Notes: a model not told the origin generated them from the letters alone. Shown: positions 1 through 14,513, counted from the first letter of the stretch. The stretch: 64,000 nt of DNA from Chamaea fasciata (GCA_029207755.1 JARCOQ010000012.1:2562001-2626000); one strand, 5' to 3'. Numbers and translations are program-made.

Positions 1-2839
1 GTATGAAGTCTGGGCAAGGCTCCTCGCTGGTCAGAATACAGATAAAGCATGTGTGGGGCTTCTCACATGTTAAACAGAGCTCATTAAGGGAAAGATGCTG
101 TTGATCCTTTTAATTCGGACCACATCATTCACTCGTCATCTTATTTAGACCCTATTTTTCCCCAGACTGGCAGGTGATATGATTGCATTGGCCTCAATAC
201 AATCACAGCTCACACTTTGCTTGACAATCCAGCAGCAGTGACCAGAGCTTTTGTGCTGGTGCAGCTGGGAGAGGCGAGTGCCTGCTCACGGACACCCCAG
301 CCCAGCAAACCCACAAGGCCAGCGTGGAAACAAAACCAGGCAACTTCCACTCCATGAATATACATCTCGTTCAGAGCAAAAAGGGGGCTCTCCAGCAGCA
401 ATGCCAAACATGCAGATTAATGACAATGCTTTGCCTGTGAGAATGGCCTTGCGGAGTCCAAACACGTTCTCCCGAGATGCCAGATTTTGTAAGTTAGCAA
501 AAATGTTGAGCTGTCTGTTTGCTTTAAACAATTATGTCAGCTCCGCAAGTAAAATATGTTCCCTTGCCTGACCCCCCCATGCTGCTAGGTAGGGCAGCAT
601 TTGGCTGGCTCTTGCTTTAACACAGACATCAGGGGACAGCTGGAGACTTTCCTTGAGAGGAGAAGGGCACAGCCAGCCAGCGGAGAGGTGGCGGGACCAG
701 CAGCACCGACAGGACTCTGCAGCAGTGAGAGTTATCACCTGCTGCATCACAGCAAAGCCCCAGTACCCCAACAGAGGTAAAGACCCTGGTCAGGCGTGGG
801 TTTAAGTCTTCAGTGGCAAGTAAAAACAGACCTGTTTTCAGAAGGCAACTCTTGAAGTAGGTATCTGGTGCCACACTATTAAAAATACACTCCAAAAGCA
901 GACAATACAAAGGAGGCTGTTGTTGCTGCTCCCACCTCTCTCCCCAAGGGAGGGCTGCTGCAGAAAGAGATTTATTCTAGGTCACAGTAGAAGTTAGTGG
1001 CAGAACAGGGAATTGCAGAGGCTCCCCTGGGTGCCCACCCAGTACATTAAGCACAAACTGAACCCTCTTGTCCACAGCACTGGGTCAGAGGCCAGGTCAG
1101 GCATTCCCTGCACTGGGACAGGTTGTCAGAGCCTGGCACTGGGCTGCTGAGCAGGAAACACTGGCTGTCAGCACCGAGGGCACAGCAGCAATATTTCTAT
1201 CAGAGCTAATGGAGGCAAACACCCATCATTTTCCTATGATTTACACCCAAACACCAGAGCCAAGCTGAGCCAGAGGAGCCCATCCTTCCACCACCTTTCC
1301 AAAACCAGCCCCCCAAACCAATGGGACCGGGCTAGAGCCAGCCTGCAGGGTATCTTCTCATGTGAGCAAACACCCACTTGACAAACATCCAGTAAAATGA
1401 GTCACACAAACACAGCTTACCCTAGGGCTGATACTTGATGTGAGACCACATGAGGCTCCCAGCCTGGAAAACACTGCTTGGACAAACCTGGCAGAGATGG
1501 CAACAGCCTTGAGTGAACTACTGTGGAAATAAAACTAGAGGGCAACCTAGTGACAGTGCTCAAACACACATCCCAAATATTTCATTACCAGTATCTCCAG
1601 AGCCCATCTAGGCAGCCTTCTGCTATGTGGAAAATCAGGTTTGGGAGAGCCAAAAAAAAAAAAAAAAATCCAGAATGGTACTGGGGATTGTGCTGAGATG
1701 GGTAATTAAAACATGGGACATTTCTGAACACATGGAGGGGAAAAAAAAACAAACTCATGGAAAAAAAAAAAAAAAAGACAAGAAAAGTAAAGGGGTTGTT
1801 GAGTTCTCCCCTGCATTTCAGGGACTGTGAGGTGGCACAGTTGGGAGTCCCCGGGCCACAAAGCTCCTGGACACTCCAGTACCTCAGCGTGCTCTGCAGG
1901 TTTCTGTCACACTGAGCTCCCCGGCCTATACATGAAACCTCTTGCACCTTTTAACTACTAATTTTAAAAGTAGCTTCTTGGGATGAAGCTGCATACAAAG
2001 CCAATATTCATCTCATCTCAAACCCAGCAAAAAACTGTGTGAAAGTACACAAGTGAAGGTACTTCCCATGGTATAATCATGTGACAGCTCTTCAGAGAGC
2101 AGGTCTGTGCAACAAATACAAAAGCCATGACACTTCTGACTGTGATGATTTCACTTCCAAGCTAGCAGCAGGTGAGGACAACACCGTTTGCTCTTTCCAA
2201 TATCCAAAGACCATTGAGCATCAAAAAATCTTTCAGAGTGATCACAGTCCAGGAGAATACATCTAATTCCCTTTAAAATAATTTGGAGCTTCACTGGGTA
2301 GAAAATTGCTATTTCTGCTCCAATGCCAGAGAATTCCACTTTTTAATTATAGAAATTTCTGTTATGCACGATTATAATATTCTTTCATATTCTCCCTCAC
2401 TCTTAGCTCGAACACACTATTAGCTACTTAAACTATTGCTATGCATTGGGCAGACACAGGTCACTCCTGCTGCACAGGAATGCTGATGGTCCTGCCCCCA
2501 GGATCAGCTCAAACCAAAGAGCAGAGGATGAAGCACCTTTTTTTATATATTCCAGGACAAATTACCCTACCAATCAACAACAGTTTGGAGGCAACCCTTC
2601 AGTCAGATGTAATTAAAACATAAAAATATTAAATACCTTCTCCAGAGTGCAGATATATGGACTGCTGCCTTGTGGAATGTAAGCTAAGGACCAAATTCAG
2701 TGAGCAGAGTGAGAAATGCAACATGAGAATCCACAGCAGAAGTCAGTGAAAAAGAGTAGCCCCTTGCTACTGCCTGTGCTTGCAGGATCAGGAAATAGAG
2801 GGATAAATCCTCATGTCCCAAACCAATAAACACAAAATT

Positions 2840-3240
2840 ATCTTTACACAATAATTAATCATCCTGTAGAATGAATCAGCTGAACCAAAAAATATCAACC
2901 TGTTTCTGAGGAGCTGTTACGGGCAGCAGCTGGAGATTCGCAGCTCAAACCTGTCCCGGTCAGACGAAACGAGAAGACTCCAAACACACAGGAGTGTGCC
3001 CAGACACACATCCCCAGGATTAGTGTTTGCAGGGATACAAAGATGATGAACGAGTTGCTTTAATCCGTGGCTGCATTAAACAGATTGTCTCTGTACATTT
3101 AGTACCTGCTTTTCCAGTTCCAGCAGGAATTTAGTACCTTTGCTGATCAGAATCGATAACTCTAATTGGTAGTTTAGAGTTAGGTGCAAGGTGCATTGAC
3201 ACTAATGAAAATTAGTTGCTTAATTTGCCAGTGACACCAG
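2840..3240. promoter_or_regulatory. AT-rich enhancer-like segment (possible conserved non-coding element)
   Basis: High-complexity AT-rich sequence with several homeodomain-type cores (AATTA and ATTAAT near 2835-2860, TCTAATTGGTAG near 3160, ACTAATGAAAATTAG near 3200) and no coding potential. It is unlike the repeats or the GC-rich neighbours. Calling it an enhancer is inference only; cross-species conservation cannot be seen from this sequence alone. Confidence 0.25.
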
Positions 3241-3959
3241 GGAGCATGCTGGGGAAGGCAGTGGGAAAGCCAGGCAAGGCTGCAGCTCTTTCCTCGGGCA
3301 GAGGGACGGGGTGGGAAGGGGCTGATGCAGCCAGGCAGCAGGAGGTGTGCAGGCAGCTGGCCAAGCACGCCCGGGAGCCCGGCAGGGGCCACATCACAGT
3401 TTGGGTGGGCACAGAGCACAGAGCCGTGCTCCTGCTGCTGCCCAGGAGGTCGGAGCACGCATCAAGTGCCCCGGGACCCGAGGGAGGTGGGCTCCCCAGG
3501 CCACTGATGCTCTGCAGCATCCTGTCTTTACGTGCACCCAGCAGGTCCCTCACTCCTTGAGGAGCAAACCTCCCCTCAGTGTGTCCCTGAGCAAACACAG
3601 CAGAGCTCCGGGGCCAGGAGGGGAGGCAGGGCTGTGCCCACCTGCACACCGGAGCTCCTGGTGGCCAGGAAGTCACCACACCACATCAGGGACCACCGCT
3701 GGCCTCTGCTCCAGAAACAGCCCCTGCTCATCGAACTGAAGAGGCCACACGCATCAAACCCCCAGAATCTTCCAATTAAGCTCTTTTGGTGTGGATCAAA
3801 ATGAAAACACAGCTACCTTGCAGGCACGTTTGAAGCCCTCACTAGCCAGCAATTGAAAGGGTTCTGGCTAGCCCCATTCCCTTTGAAGCATGCCTGCTGG
3901 CTGTAGGTTTCTCTTGTGCTCCCTCGCAATTACAGCACTTTTCAGCTCCCCTCTCTCCT

Positions 3960-4180
3960 TTTTTCTTTAATTTAAATAGATTGAGAGGAATTAAAAAACT
4001 CTCATCAATCAGATTTATCAAATAAAACTGTTGAGGTAGGGCCAGCTGCAGCTACATATGTCAAACTCAGCTGCAGATATGAAAGGAGAGGCTGTAATTT
4101 ATAGGGTGCTCAGCTTTTTGAAGGTTTAGCAGCAAAGCTAATCCCATTGCTATATTCCTAAACCTATAGAGATGCTTCCA
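3960..4180. promoter_or_regulatory. AT-rich segment with paired CAGCTG E-boxes (possible enhancer)
   Basis: The segment runs from a T/A-rich stretch with AATTTAAATAG through GATTTATCAAATAAA into two CAGCTG E-boxes about 30 bp apart near 4040-4075. The composition is unique and complex and there is no open frame. It resembles vertebrate developmental enhancers in style. Function is inferred, not shown. Confidence 0.22.
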
Positions 4181-5739
4181 AGCTAGGCAAGGATCAGTCC
4201 CTGCTTACACAGGTCTGTCTGGACTCTGCCCTCTGTGAAAGGGGGTGCCTGTGCTGTACTTGCTGCCTGGGCACATTCTTTCACAATCTGCTGCAACGTC
4301 CCCCTTCTCAGGGCTTGGGAAGGACTCAATAGACCTTTGGTTTCTTTCCTTGTACCGCATGTGTGGCTGGGCTGAACAACCTGGGTGCATCCTCTGTCTG
4401 AGACTGTGCACAGGTTACTCCAGTTACAAGAGCTCAAGTGAAAGAGAAGAGTAACAGCAAAACTTCTCATTGACTAACATGGATCAGTATTTCTCCAGCC
4501 TTTGCAAATTTTGGCTCGCTGAGGTCCACTTTTGTGGAACACTATTAGCTGAGTGCCAATGCAGCCAAAGAAATCCAAAAGCAGGTTACAACCCCAGACA
4601 ACTGCACGAGGATCTTGAGGTGTGGGTGAGAGCAGTCTTGAGGGAGCACAAGCTGAAAATTATGGGGAATAGATATCTTGGCAATGGAGAAAGTCAGAGG
4701 TGGAGCAGTCTTCTCCCATTCTGTTAAAAAAATACTGCTATTACCATGTGATCCCCAAATGCCACTGCTCTGGGACACAAGGGATGCCCATGATTCTCCT
4801 GCAGATCCTGCTGGCCACTACTTTTTGCAAATACCCTGATCAGAACCCTCCTTCTGTCAGGGCAAAGCGTCAAGGGGAGCACTGAGAAACCACAGCACCC
4901 TCTCCTCTCCCTCTGCTTCTCCACACTGCTGTGGAATGGCCAACTCTATGCAAGGAGCATCCCAGCAACTGCTGACCACAAATAACAACTCCAGGACATT
5001 CAGGGACTAACACATGTAACAAGAGACTCTCAGGGATGCAGAAGAGTGGAAGTACTTCATGGTTTTCTTCATGGTTGTTTTAACAAAACCATAGTTTAAA
5101 ATCTAAAAGGAGAGAAAGAGGTTTCCCAGCCAATGGGAATGCACAAACCTGGTGCAGGCTCTGCCCTGGCCTTTCCTGTCCCTGAGCACCATGGAGAGGC
5201 TCTGTGACACATCACAGCTGCCTTTGGACACGTGTCACGGTGCTGAACAGCATCTGCTGCTGGGAGCTGAGGACACAACAGCCCATGTCTCCCTCAGGCC
5301 ACCCAGCAGGGCTCACAGCACCCCAGGATGTGCTCTGGGGCTGCCCTGCAGCTGCTGACACTGAGAGGGACGTGCTGCCTGCCCTGACATTCGAGCACGG
5401 TGGGCTTGCACCACCCAGCAGAAGGAGGCAGCAATGGCCTCTGAGCACTGCTGGCCAAATTCCTTTTACCAGGCAGGGGACCCTGCACTGACCCACCTGG
5501 GGCCCTGCAAAGCTACTCTTTGCAGAGGCAGGTGCTGCAGCATCCACCCACTTCTCAGGCAAAGGTTTCCAGACCACATCTCCCATGCTAAAGGCTGTCA
5601 GTCTCCCCTTGCTTACAAAACCGAGCTGGTTTCTCAGGCTGCTGCCAGACCCTCGTGTCTCCAGCAGACTCCATCTGCTGGTTTTTCAGACAAGCAACTC
5701 CTGCAAGGACAAAATACACGGAGTTAAATAACACACACT

Positions 5740-6760
5740 TCGTCTTCTGTTTCTCTCAGCAAAACTGCGTAATTTTTGGAGATATTTTGTAAATTCAGAT
5801 TTATGATGATTGTTTTTTCATGCTATGGCTACCACAGTGACCACAGAGAATTTATGGAGGTAATAATGTATTTAAATAGCCGATTTTGAAAAAAAAAAAA
5901 AAAATCTGAGCTATTGCAATGGATTAACACTCAAACCATTAATATTCAAACGTATTAAGTCACTTGAAGGATTTTTTTGTTTGTATGCGTATTTTGGGGT
6001 ATAGTCTCCTCATAATACGTGGAGAGAAGATATGCTTTACTGTTGACATTTAACACATTTTCTTTATTGCTTTTCATTTCATTGTGAGTAAAAGCATTAT
6101 TTGTCCACCCAGCCTTCCTAAGGACAAATGCCATCATTTCTGTTTGCAGAAGCAACCAAAAATTAAAGGAAATATTTCACATGTCAACATTAAATGTCAA
6201 AAACTGATTTTAAGTAATTAGTAGTACTCTGGCACATATGCATTTTATTCAGAAAATTCCTGTTAAAAATATTCATTGGGGGATATTCGAATTTATTATG
6301 TAGAACAACACAGCATTAACGCGCTGGCTTCTATTTAATGCTTTGGTTCATAGCAACAAAGATACCAATGGGAAATCATTAAACAAATACGAGATTTTTT
6401 GCGGCATAATGGGTCTATGTTTGGTACCACTGGAAAAAAAAAAAAAGAAACCCCTCACCGAGCTCAGACTGACAGAAAAAAAAAAAAATGCAATGATCAG
6501 GCGAAGTACAGCAACATTATAAATGTTAACAGATTTCAGAAAGTGATTTTATGTTAATTCAAATGTGAACACTGTCCGAGGCTGCTGAAGGGAGCGTGGG
6601 GCTGCGGGAGGAGATAGACGTTGCCGGCAGGGAGCACAAAGGGCTGCCTCTTGATGGGGCGGGGGGGAAGTTTTATTAATTATATTTCCTTTAGAGCCCT
6701 AACAATAACATGTCAGTAATCTACACATTCTGTACTTAATTGACGTTAATGATTTGGCCG
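5740..6760. promoter_or_regulatory. About 1 kb AT-rich island, possible conserved non-coding block
   Basis: Roughly 1 kb with many TAAT/ATTA cores, long A-runs (5888-5903, 6434-6445, 6477-6487) and complex unique sequence around 6180-6430 and 6670-6755. It is bordered on the right by a sharp switch to GC-rich DNA at about 6760. No gene is supported. The dense homeodomain-like sites and lack of repeat character make it the best enhancer-like block of the left flank, by inference. Confidence 0.28.
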
Positions 6761-9700
6761 GCCGGGAGCCTCTCCGCGCCGTGAGAATCGCGGCCGTCCC
6801 GCGTTCCTCCAGCCCCGCGGCGCAGCCACAATGAACTCCATGAGCGTGGGGCCGCTGAGTTGCTCCCACCATCCCCACGGCCCGGCCAGGGCCCACACGG
6901 GCATCCTGCAGCCCTCCCCACAAAGGGACATTCACACACCTCCAGAAATGACCGCCCAGCACGCACGGCCACCCTGCCAGGGTGGAACAAGTCCCTCTGG
7001 TTCCCCTCTGGCACAGCTGCTGGGGGGAATCTGGGATTTCTCTCTCAGGCAGGTGAGCAGCAGGTCCCAGAGCACACAGAGCCATCCCAAACCACCCAGC
7101 CCATCCCACAACCCGCAGCTGCCCTGGAGGTGCCGATCCATCCGCAGGCGCTCAGCAAAGTCAGGTACACAGAGAGGGGAAGTGATGCCTCTCAAAGCCA
7201 GCCCCCGCCGCTTGGGTTGCTGTAGTAACTTCACCTGTGGTGCCACTCAGCCAGCACAGTGTCCCAAACTCTCACAAATTTACATCTCAACCCTTTCCAT
7301 GGCAGCAGTCCCTGGAAAGGCGGTTTCTCTTTAGGCAGGTAGCTGGGGAGAAAGTCCAGTGGGCAGCAGCAGGATCCAAACCCACTGCAGCTGCTGGCAC
7401 TTCCAGACCCTTTGCCAGTGGCAGACGGTCCTTGGAAATGGCAGGAGAAACCTGGAGTCCTACCACAGCGCAAGAGCACGTGGAAATTACAGCAACAGCA
7501 TCACCAGGTTGCTCTGGGCAGATGCAGGATGCTGCATGTGTGGTGTGCTGCACCAGCGCATTCCCTGCGTCCTCCCAGCACAATGGTATGCAAGGAAGTC
7601 ATGCAAATTTCTCATGACGACCAGTAACAGACCTGCTTTTGTGTGTGGCATTTCCTCCCTCCTTGGGGCTACTCTTAGGCTCTACTCATCCCACTCCAGT
7701 GCCAGATGTGCATCACAACTGCCAGGGCCACAGCCCCAGTTCCTTCTTCTTCTCTTCCCACCTCTGATCCTGCCAGCACAGATCCTCCACCATCACTCAT
7801 CCAGGGTGTGGCCAAGCACAGAGAGAGAAGCCTGTGCTGCTCCTTCACAGACGATCAGTAGCTTGTCTGACTCCTCCTTTTTCTTCTTACCTGCATTAAC
7901 AGAAGTCAGATCTTATTTAAGTTGTCCAGTGGAGGAAGCCAAGAGACAGGGAAGTGGGGAGAGGAACCACAAAAAAAACCCCACGAGTCCAGATTTTGTA
8001 GGAAATCAGGTTAAAAAAACCAACCAACTCAGTCACTGCAAGCAAATACCATCCCGTATTAGGGGGTTTCTAGACCATGCATCCCACAAGCAGCACCTCT
8101 CCCACTCCCAGCAGAGCAGGGTGGCCCAGGCAGCAAAACATCCAACAAATTGTTCCGTTGCCACTTCTCAGGGGAAAACATTTGCCTAAAAACAGTCAGA
8201 TGAATTTGGAGTGATCTATAGGGCACTTTGTTATGTTAATGACTGTTACCAACTGTCTGTTCTTTATATTAAAGTGTTGACTCATTGTCAGTTGGGGCGA
8301 GACAAGACAGCTTGCTTGTGCCTTGCAGTCCTTTTGCACTCACCCAAACTACTCATGTGAAGACACTTTAATATGAAGAGACACTGTCTGTGGCTATTAT
8401 TAATCTCCTGACTGAAGCCCAGAATACTAATAACACCACGCAGGATCAGCTAACCTTTCCTCAGAGCATTCTTCATTCTGCAAGATTTTGGCCAACATCT
8501 TTCTCTGCCCTCACAAGGCTGACAACCAGACTTCCCAATCAGAGATGTAAAAAGGGTTTCACTTGCCCTCTCCTGTGCTCAAATAACATCCTCATCATCA
8601 TCATTCTGGCAGAGGTAAGAGGGGTGCCTCCTGCGAGCCCAGAAACATCAGCTTTACCCACATCAGACAGCAGCATTTGGCAGGTCTGGCTGAGGTGAGA
8701 AAGCAACTTGTTTATTGTCAGAATGATCTTAAACCCAAGTGTAACAACCAAAGCTCACTGCGAGCTCTACAGTCCAAAAATGACATTGGCATCTGGCAAG
8801 AACTGGAAGATGGATAACGGGGTGAAAAGATAACCTTTATCTTTTAACTCTTGTGATGGTCAATAACTCCTGACACGTAGAAAAATTGGGCTGAGGTGCT
8901 GAGCTGCAGAGGCTGGCGTCCCAATAGAGTGCCCCCCCTCAAAAAAATCAAAACACCTTGCACAGAACTGCAAAATAAAGCACCATATTACTCTTCTCCA
9001 TCTGATGTTGCTGCTCTGGGATCCAATCCAAGAAAGCTCAAACCATTTATCCTGGTTGCACGCAGAGTACACCATAGGTAAAGCTTGTGTAACTGGAGTC
9101 TGAACACGATAACCTGAGCAAATCACAGCTGTCCCTACTCCTTCTTTTGCCTTGGGAGGAGCCCAAACACATTCCTACAGTTTCATTACATTTTTACTCT
9201 CTTCTTTCCAGCCAAGCCGCTTACTTACAGTTGTATGGCAGGCCTCTTCCGTCCATATTCAAGAAAAAAGCAACAATCTACATCCAGAGCAGTGTCTGCT
9301 CCCTGCTCATGCAGGCCAGCCAGTCTCACCCTGTCAGCTTCACATCCTCGTGTCACCAACAGCTTCTTTCTGGAAACTCACATCTGTACAGAAATTACTT
9401 TGGGCTCCTGACCCTACTGAAAATAAAAGAATCTGACCCCCAAAGGAAGAAAAGAGACCCAGCCATGCTTTTAGCACCAGGAAAACCACTTCTGTGGGGT
9501 GGCTGTTAACTGCACAATTTTCCAGAAAATGTTCAGGCTTGTTGCTTTTCTCTGTCAGGAAAATTGTTTGGCTCTTGATTAAACCCATTATCATTTCATT
9601 TTCAAGGAATGCTACTGTATACAGTTTGTGAGAGACCCAAACATTTGGTGCTTTGATGTTGCCTTTACAGTATAAAAGTATAACATATGTGACCAAATAC

Positions 9701-12700
9701 TGGTTTTTAAATGAAGAGCGATCAACTGTAATATTGCCAGAAAGACATTAAGTGCATTTAGATTTACAGAAGCATTTCCCCTCCCCAGCCACTATCCATA
9801 AACAAAGTAACTTCTCTTCTTTCAACAGTCATGAGAATATAAAAAGCAACAAACCGCTTATTTCTTTAGCCAAGCCAAGGCAGAAGTTACCATTTGAGAC
9901 TCTGAGCACAGGAGCACATGCTGATAAAGGAAACCTCTTCCCCTCACATAAAGACAGTTCTTGTCAGGCACCTGCTCTCCTCCATGCCAGGAGCAGGGGC
10001 TGGGGCACATCTGACAGAACAGGCACCAGGTGGGAGAAGCTCCACACAATTTTTCCTCATATCCCAGGCAAACACATATGCTGAGGCAAACATTTAGGAT
10101 TGCATATTTTTCCTCCTTGGATATTATTGCCATCATGCTGAAAATCAAAAAAATCAGTGCATTATAAAAACACATTTGCTTTTTTACTATATGAGTTACA
10201 TGAGAATATGTTTGGCTTTGTAAAACAAACCCAGTTTTCAAGTAGATTTGCACTTCCAGTAGACACTTCCTGAATTGCCGGCATCTGTAAGACCAAAGCC
10301 CCTGGGATCAGAAAGGTTTTCCTTCCTTCCTTCCTTGATAGCCATCTCCACATTTTGCCCTCAAACGCACCAGTCTGTGGAGTTTTGAAATCCCTGGTTC
10401 TATTAAGCCTACAAAGAATACTTTCTTTTTCTAATGTGAAACTCACCTTTAATGGAAGTAAAAAGCTTCATATACAAACCTACCCTTCGTGCTCAGCATA
10501 AACTTATTATTTAAGATACTGAAAGGAGATAGCTCATATAGAATTGCCATATTCTGCAGTCTTAGTTAAATGTTTGATCATATATAAGTTGTGGCAATAG
10601 TGGACTACTCAAAATTTCAGAGAAACACATTTTGTACTTTAAATCTGGTTTGCAGGTAGTGTGACTGAAAGAACACAGGATCATCAAAATACTCGACTGT
10701 TCATCAGCTCAAGCCAAGTGGGTGCCCTGCTCTAGTTCTAACTTCCAAGCAGAGAAGTTTCACAAATTGCTGTAACAACAAGAAATAGACATTAAAGTCT
10801 TCTCATACTTGTACATACTTTTCTCCTGCCATCTCAGACACAAAAAACCCACCAAACCCAAAACAAAACAGACACACAAAAAAAAAAACCCCACCACCAA
10901 AAGCCAAACCTCTCCGTTTCTCCACCCAGACTGGCTACCCCATGGCTGGGGCGAAGGCAGGACAGCCAGAAGAGGAAGAGCCCTGCTGCTCCCTGCCACA
11001 GGCACCCATGACAGAGCTACACCCCCTGTTTAAATGCCAAACCTGAGCAGAGACTACAAGACCCCATGCCAAGCTGCCCCTGGCCTTGCCAGCAAGGCAG
11101 GGCTGTTCCTAATCCCCAACAAATTCAAGGCTAGACAAAGCTAACCTGTGTTATTTCACACCAGTGTCTCTTTTTTTGGTAGAAGAGCCTTGTGGAAGAC
11201 AGGGTATGGATGATCTGGTGCTTTTAATGCATGCTGATAAAGCCTAGAGACAGCAGTTCCCTGAATTCCCAGAACAGAAGGTTCATGCCTACAAAGGTGA
11301 AGTGAGTACATCCAATGCCAGCCTGCTCACCAGACCCCTGCTGCACTGCACTGACCCCCCCAAGTGTTCCAGAAGCCTTTACCTTGCAGGTGTTACTCCA
11401 AATAAAGTCTGGAAAAGAGCCCATTGTAGGCTATGGCAACTCCCAAGCTGAAGTTCAGGCTCCCTGACACTTCCCCCCAAGGGCAGATGCTGCTGCAAAG
11501 CCTCGTACACTGGCAGTGAGGTCTGACCTGACAGCCTGCCTGAAGGAAGTGTTCCACCCACCCAGCCTCCCGGACTCAGGCTGCTGCTGCTGCACTCTGT
11601 GGGCAGCAAATAGCACCCAGGAAGAGAGAACCCTGAGCCAGGCCCCCGGGGCTGGCTCTTGCCTTCACCTTGTGCAAGCAGGGATGTAATAAATCCCTCA
11701 CGTTGTAATTCCTGAGAACCAAGAGGAGATGCTGACCTGAGACCTACAAATAGAACCAGAGAAAGACCACCCTCCTGCTTTAGGGCACACAAGCTATGCA
11801 GAACTATTTCTGTGAACCATTTATGCCAATAACTATTTCTGTTAGGTACCTACAGCATTTACAAGAGCTGAGCATCTGGCTGACTCAGTGGGGACTGCCA
11901 TGCCTCCATCTTTTCTGCTCAACCAGCACTGCTCCTCTCCAGTCCAGCTCACAACTGCAGCCTCAGCTCACTCTTTTGGGGCTACTTCCTTCAATACACC
12001 CACACCAACCCACAATTTCCAATTTTACAGTAGCAGTAATGCAAAATTAGCACTGGATTCATTTCTGGTGTTCAGTTCCTCTGATGCCCCCAGCTTTCAG
12101 ACCAAGGTGAGGGTTTGATGCATTGTTATGACAAACCTTTCAGGAGGAGAAGATAATCATGCACCACCTGGGTTCCTGCAAATTCAATTTACTTTGCAGC
12201 ATGCTTTATGCTGGTCTGGAGCCATTAAAGAGAGACAGTTTCCAGTTGAGGAGTGTGCAGCACTGCACAGCTAAATTGCTTTCTCAGGGTTGCCCAGTGC
12301 TGCCTCTCCTGCATCATTGCTGGGGCTGTTCACCCCTGGAGGCCTCTCCCCACACCTCTCGGGGTAACACATCTGGGGTCAGAGCCTGCAAGAATATAAT
12401 ACTTGGTATTAGCCTATCTTTGTTGCACAAACTTCAGACAAAAGCCCCCAAACCTTTTCCTCATACCTAGCCAGGCACTGTCCCCCTTACTTCCCCCCCA
12501 CACCAGACTGGGCTAGGATCAGAATTTAGGAGAATAGGATCCACAAGCAAAGAAATAGGGAGGCAACTCCCTCTTGGAGGTGGCCGGTTTTTTCTAACAG
12601 GGACAACTATCTTCCTTAAAGTTACCCGCACTCTTCTTCTAAGACTTCTTTTCAGCTTGTAGCAACCAGTACAAAATTTTTTTCAAGCTACCCTAGAAAG

Positions 12701-13638
12701 GCAGCACCAGACACAGTATCCACATGTTGCAATAGACAACCAGAAACAGATTCTTATAAGAGATAAAAGAAGAGAAAGTAAGAAAATATCTCTTAAGGCA
12801 AGTCCCCCCAGAAGGGATGTGCTGCACCTCTGGGATGTGACTGCATTCCTACCTGGGGAGCTGCAAAGCCACGATCTCCACACTCTGAACACAGTGCCTT
12901 CCAGCAGAATACAGGAGGCTGACCTTTCACAAAAGAAGGAATTGTAAAATTAGCAGGATCACCATCTGAAGCAGAGATCACATTTGGAGAGAGGCCTGTT
13001 GTCTGAACAAGTTTAATTCACAGGTGTATCTCTCAGATCCTGGTTTTCCACACAACCCAGAAACACATGGAACATCTACATTCACTCTTGCAGAGGTATT
13101 AACCATAGTTTAATACTTAGTTTAAACTGCAAGTTAAGAGTTTGCCATCTGTCTTATATTACCACAGGATATTTTCTTGAACAGTTAAAACCAATCCCCA
13201 TTTTTAAGACAGTCAGAAATTAAAAAAAAAAAAGAAATTGTGGTTTTGTTGTGAAGCATCTAAAAGAGACTAAGATCTGAAAACAAACACCAAAAGGCCT
13301 AGCACTGAAGCATGGTTGGTGATTTAGGAATTAAGACTACAGACCACCTTTCAGGAGGATTAGTTTCCCTCATCCACCCCCACTTTGTGTTCTACATTTA
13401 AGGACAAATCACCAAAATACATCTTGGCAAATCCTTCCATAATCAGCAAATATTACATCTCCTTTGTCTAAGCACGAAATTCTCTGAGAAATTAAAACCT
13501 CCGTAAACTGGCACCAGCAAATGTGTTCAGCTCACATTTGCACTTGTTTTGTTAACACAGAACTTAAAACCATTCATTGCAAGGAAAAAAAGCCAGCAGC
13601 ACCAAAGAACTTGCTTACCATTGATTACCACAGGCATT

Positions 13639-13644
13639 TTTATT
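13639..13644 (-). terminator. Polyadenylation signal AATAAA, distal candidate for CCNE1
   Basis: Second minus-strand AATAAA, about 1.36 kb past the stop. Its local context (TTAATAAAAATGC) is the same as at the proximal site. It could define a longer alternative 3' UTR. Confidence 0.35.
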
Positions 13645-14507
13645 AAAGTTTTAACATTTATCAGAATACTGGGTCAGAGAAGAGAAAAAAAAGCAGAATA
13701 ACTTAAAAAAATAATAAAAAGCAGCCTTGCTGGGAACTATTGTTTAAAAAAAAAAAAAGCTAACAACAAAATAGGAGCTTCCTGAAATATTAGGTGTAGC
13801 ATTAAAGTTATCTGCAGCAGGACATGATGAACCCTGGTAGTCTCAAAAGTTTGCAGTGTTATTGAACAGTCCTTCAAAGCAAGCACCAAAAAAACATACA
13901 AAAAACAAGGAACCATTTATTTCTTTGTTCCTCTCTCCTCCAGAACTCCACGAATTTCCAGATAGTGTCCCATTAGGACCTCTGTGATTCTCAGACATTG
14001 CAAAGGTCAAAGACTTTACTGTAAAAAGGCACATACCTCTCCAAAAATATAACTCTGCACACATGATTATTTGTTAAATACCATGCCAAACCCCTCGTGT
14101 TTAAATGATTATTTAAGAGGTAGACTTTTCCTACTGATCACCTCTCACTGAGCATCACCTAAGAGTAACAATCCAGACAACCTGATTCAAGAATTTCCCA
14201 GTAAGCTGATCGTTACAGAGTGTTAAGGAAGGATTCCCCAGGTACTTGTCATGTTTATTATCCCCTCCCCAGCCTCCTGTACCTGGCTAGAGGAAATCCA
14301 AGTAGCCCAACATGACAATTTTACTTTAGTATCCAAATAAAGAAGTTTCCATAGTTAAGTAGTGGTAAATAAATAAAACAATAGTTACTACACTATTCAT
14401 CCCCAAATCCCACACTTATTAAAGGTCACAGTCTGAAAAAATTTTAACTGATCATAGTTAAAAGAAATATAGAAATATACATAAAACCAGCTGTCTTAGA
14501 CAGCATT

Positions 14508-14513
14508 TTTATT
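14508..14513 (-). terminator. Polyadenylation signal AATAAA, proximal candidate for CCNE1
   Basis: AATAAA on the minus strand about 490 nt beyond the CCNE1 stop codon, a plausible distance for a short cyclin E1 3' UTR. Confidence 0.4.

Larger units (their letters stand above)
1..13600. other. Left intergenic flank, no gene supported
   Basis: About 13.6 kb without any reading frame that looks like protein. Open stretches here are low-complexity or compositionally accidental, lack flanking splice sites and do not resemble known families. The region lies beyond the 3' end of CCNE1. In mammals that side leads to URI1 and ZNF536, but no URI1 exon was recognised. It contains short A-runs (for example near 1651 and 1760), GC-rich patches at 3.2-3.7, 5.1-5.7 and 6.7-7.5 kb, and several AT-rich segments listed separately that look like conserved non-coding DNA. 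Confidence 0.6.

Noticed and set aside
1651..1776. Two long A-runs as a possible retrocopy tail
   Set aside because: No upstream open frame, target-site duplication or gene similarity could be seen.
3212..3739. Overlapping 114-155 codon frames on both strands
   Set aside because: GC-rich patch with mutually overlapping frames of low complexity and no motif.
7359..8189. 276-codon plus-strand open frame
   Set aside because: Low-complexity, Ser/His/Gln-rich accidental translation, overlapping open frames on both strands, no family motif or flanking splice logic.
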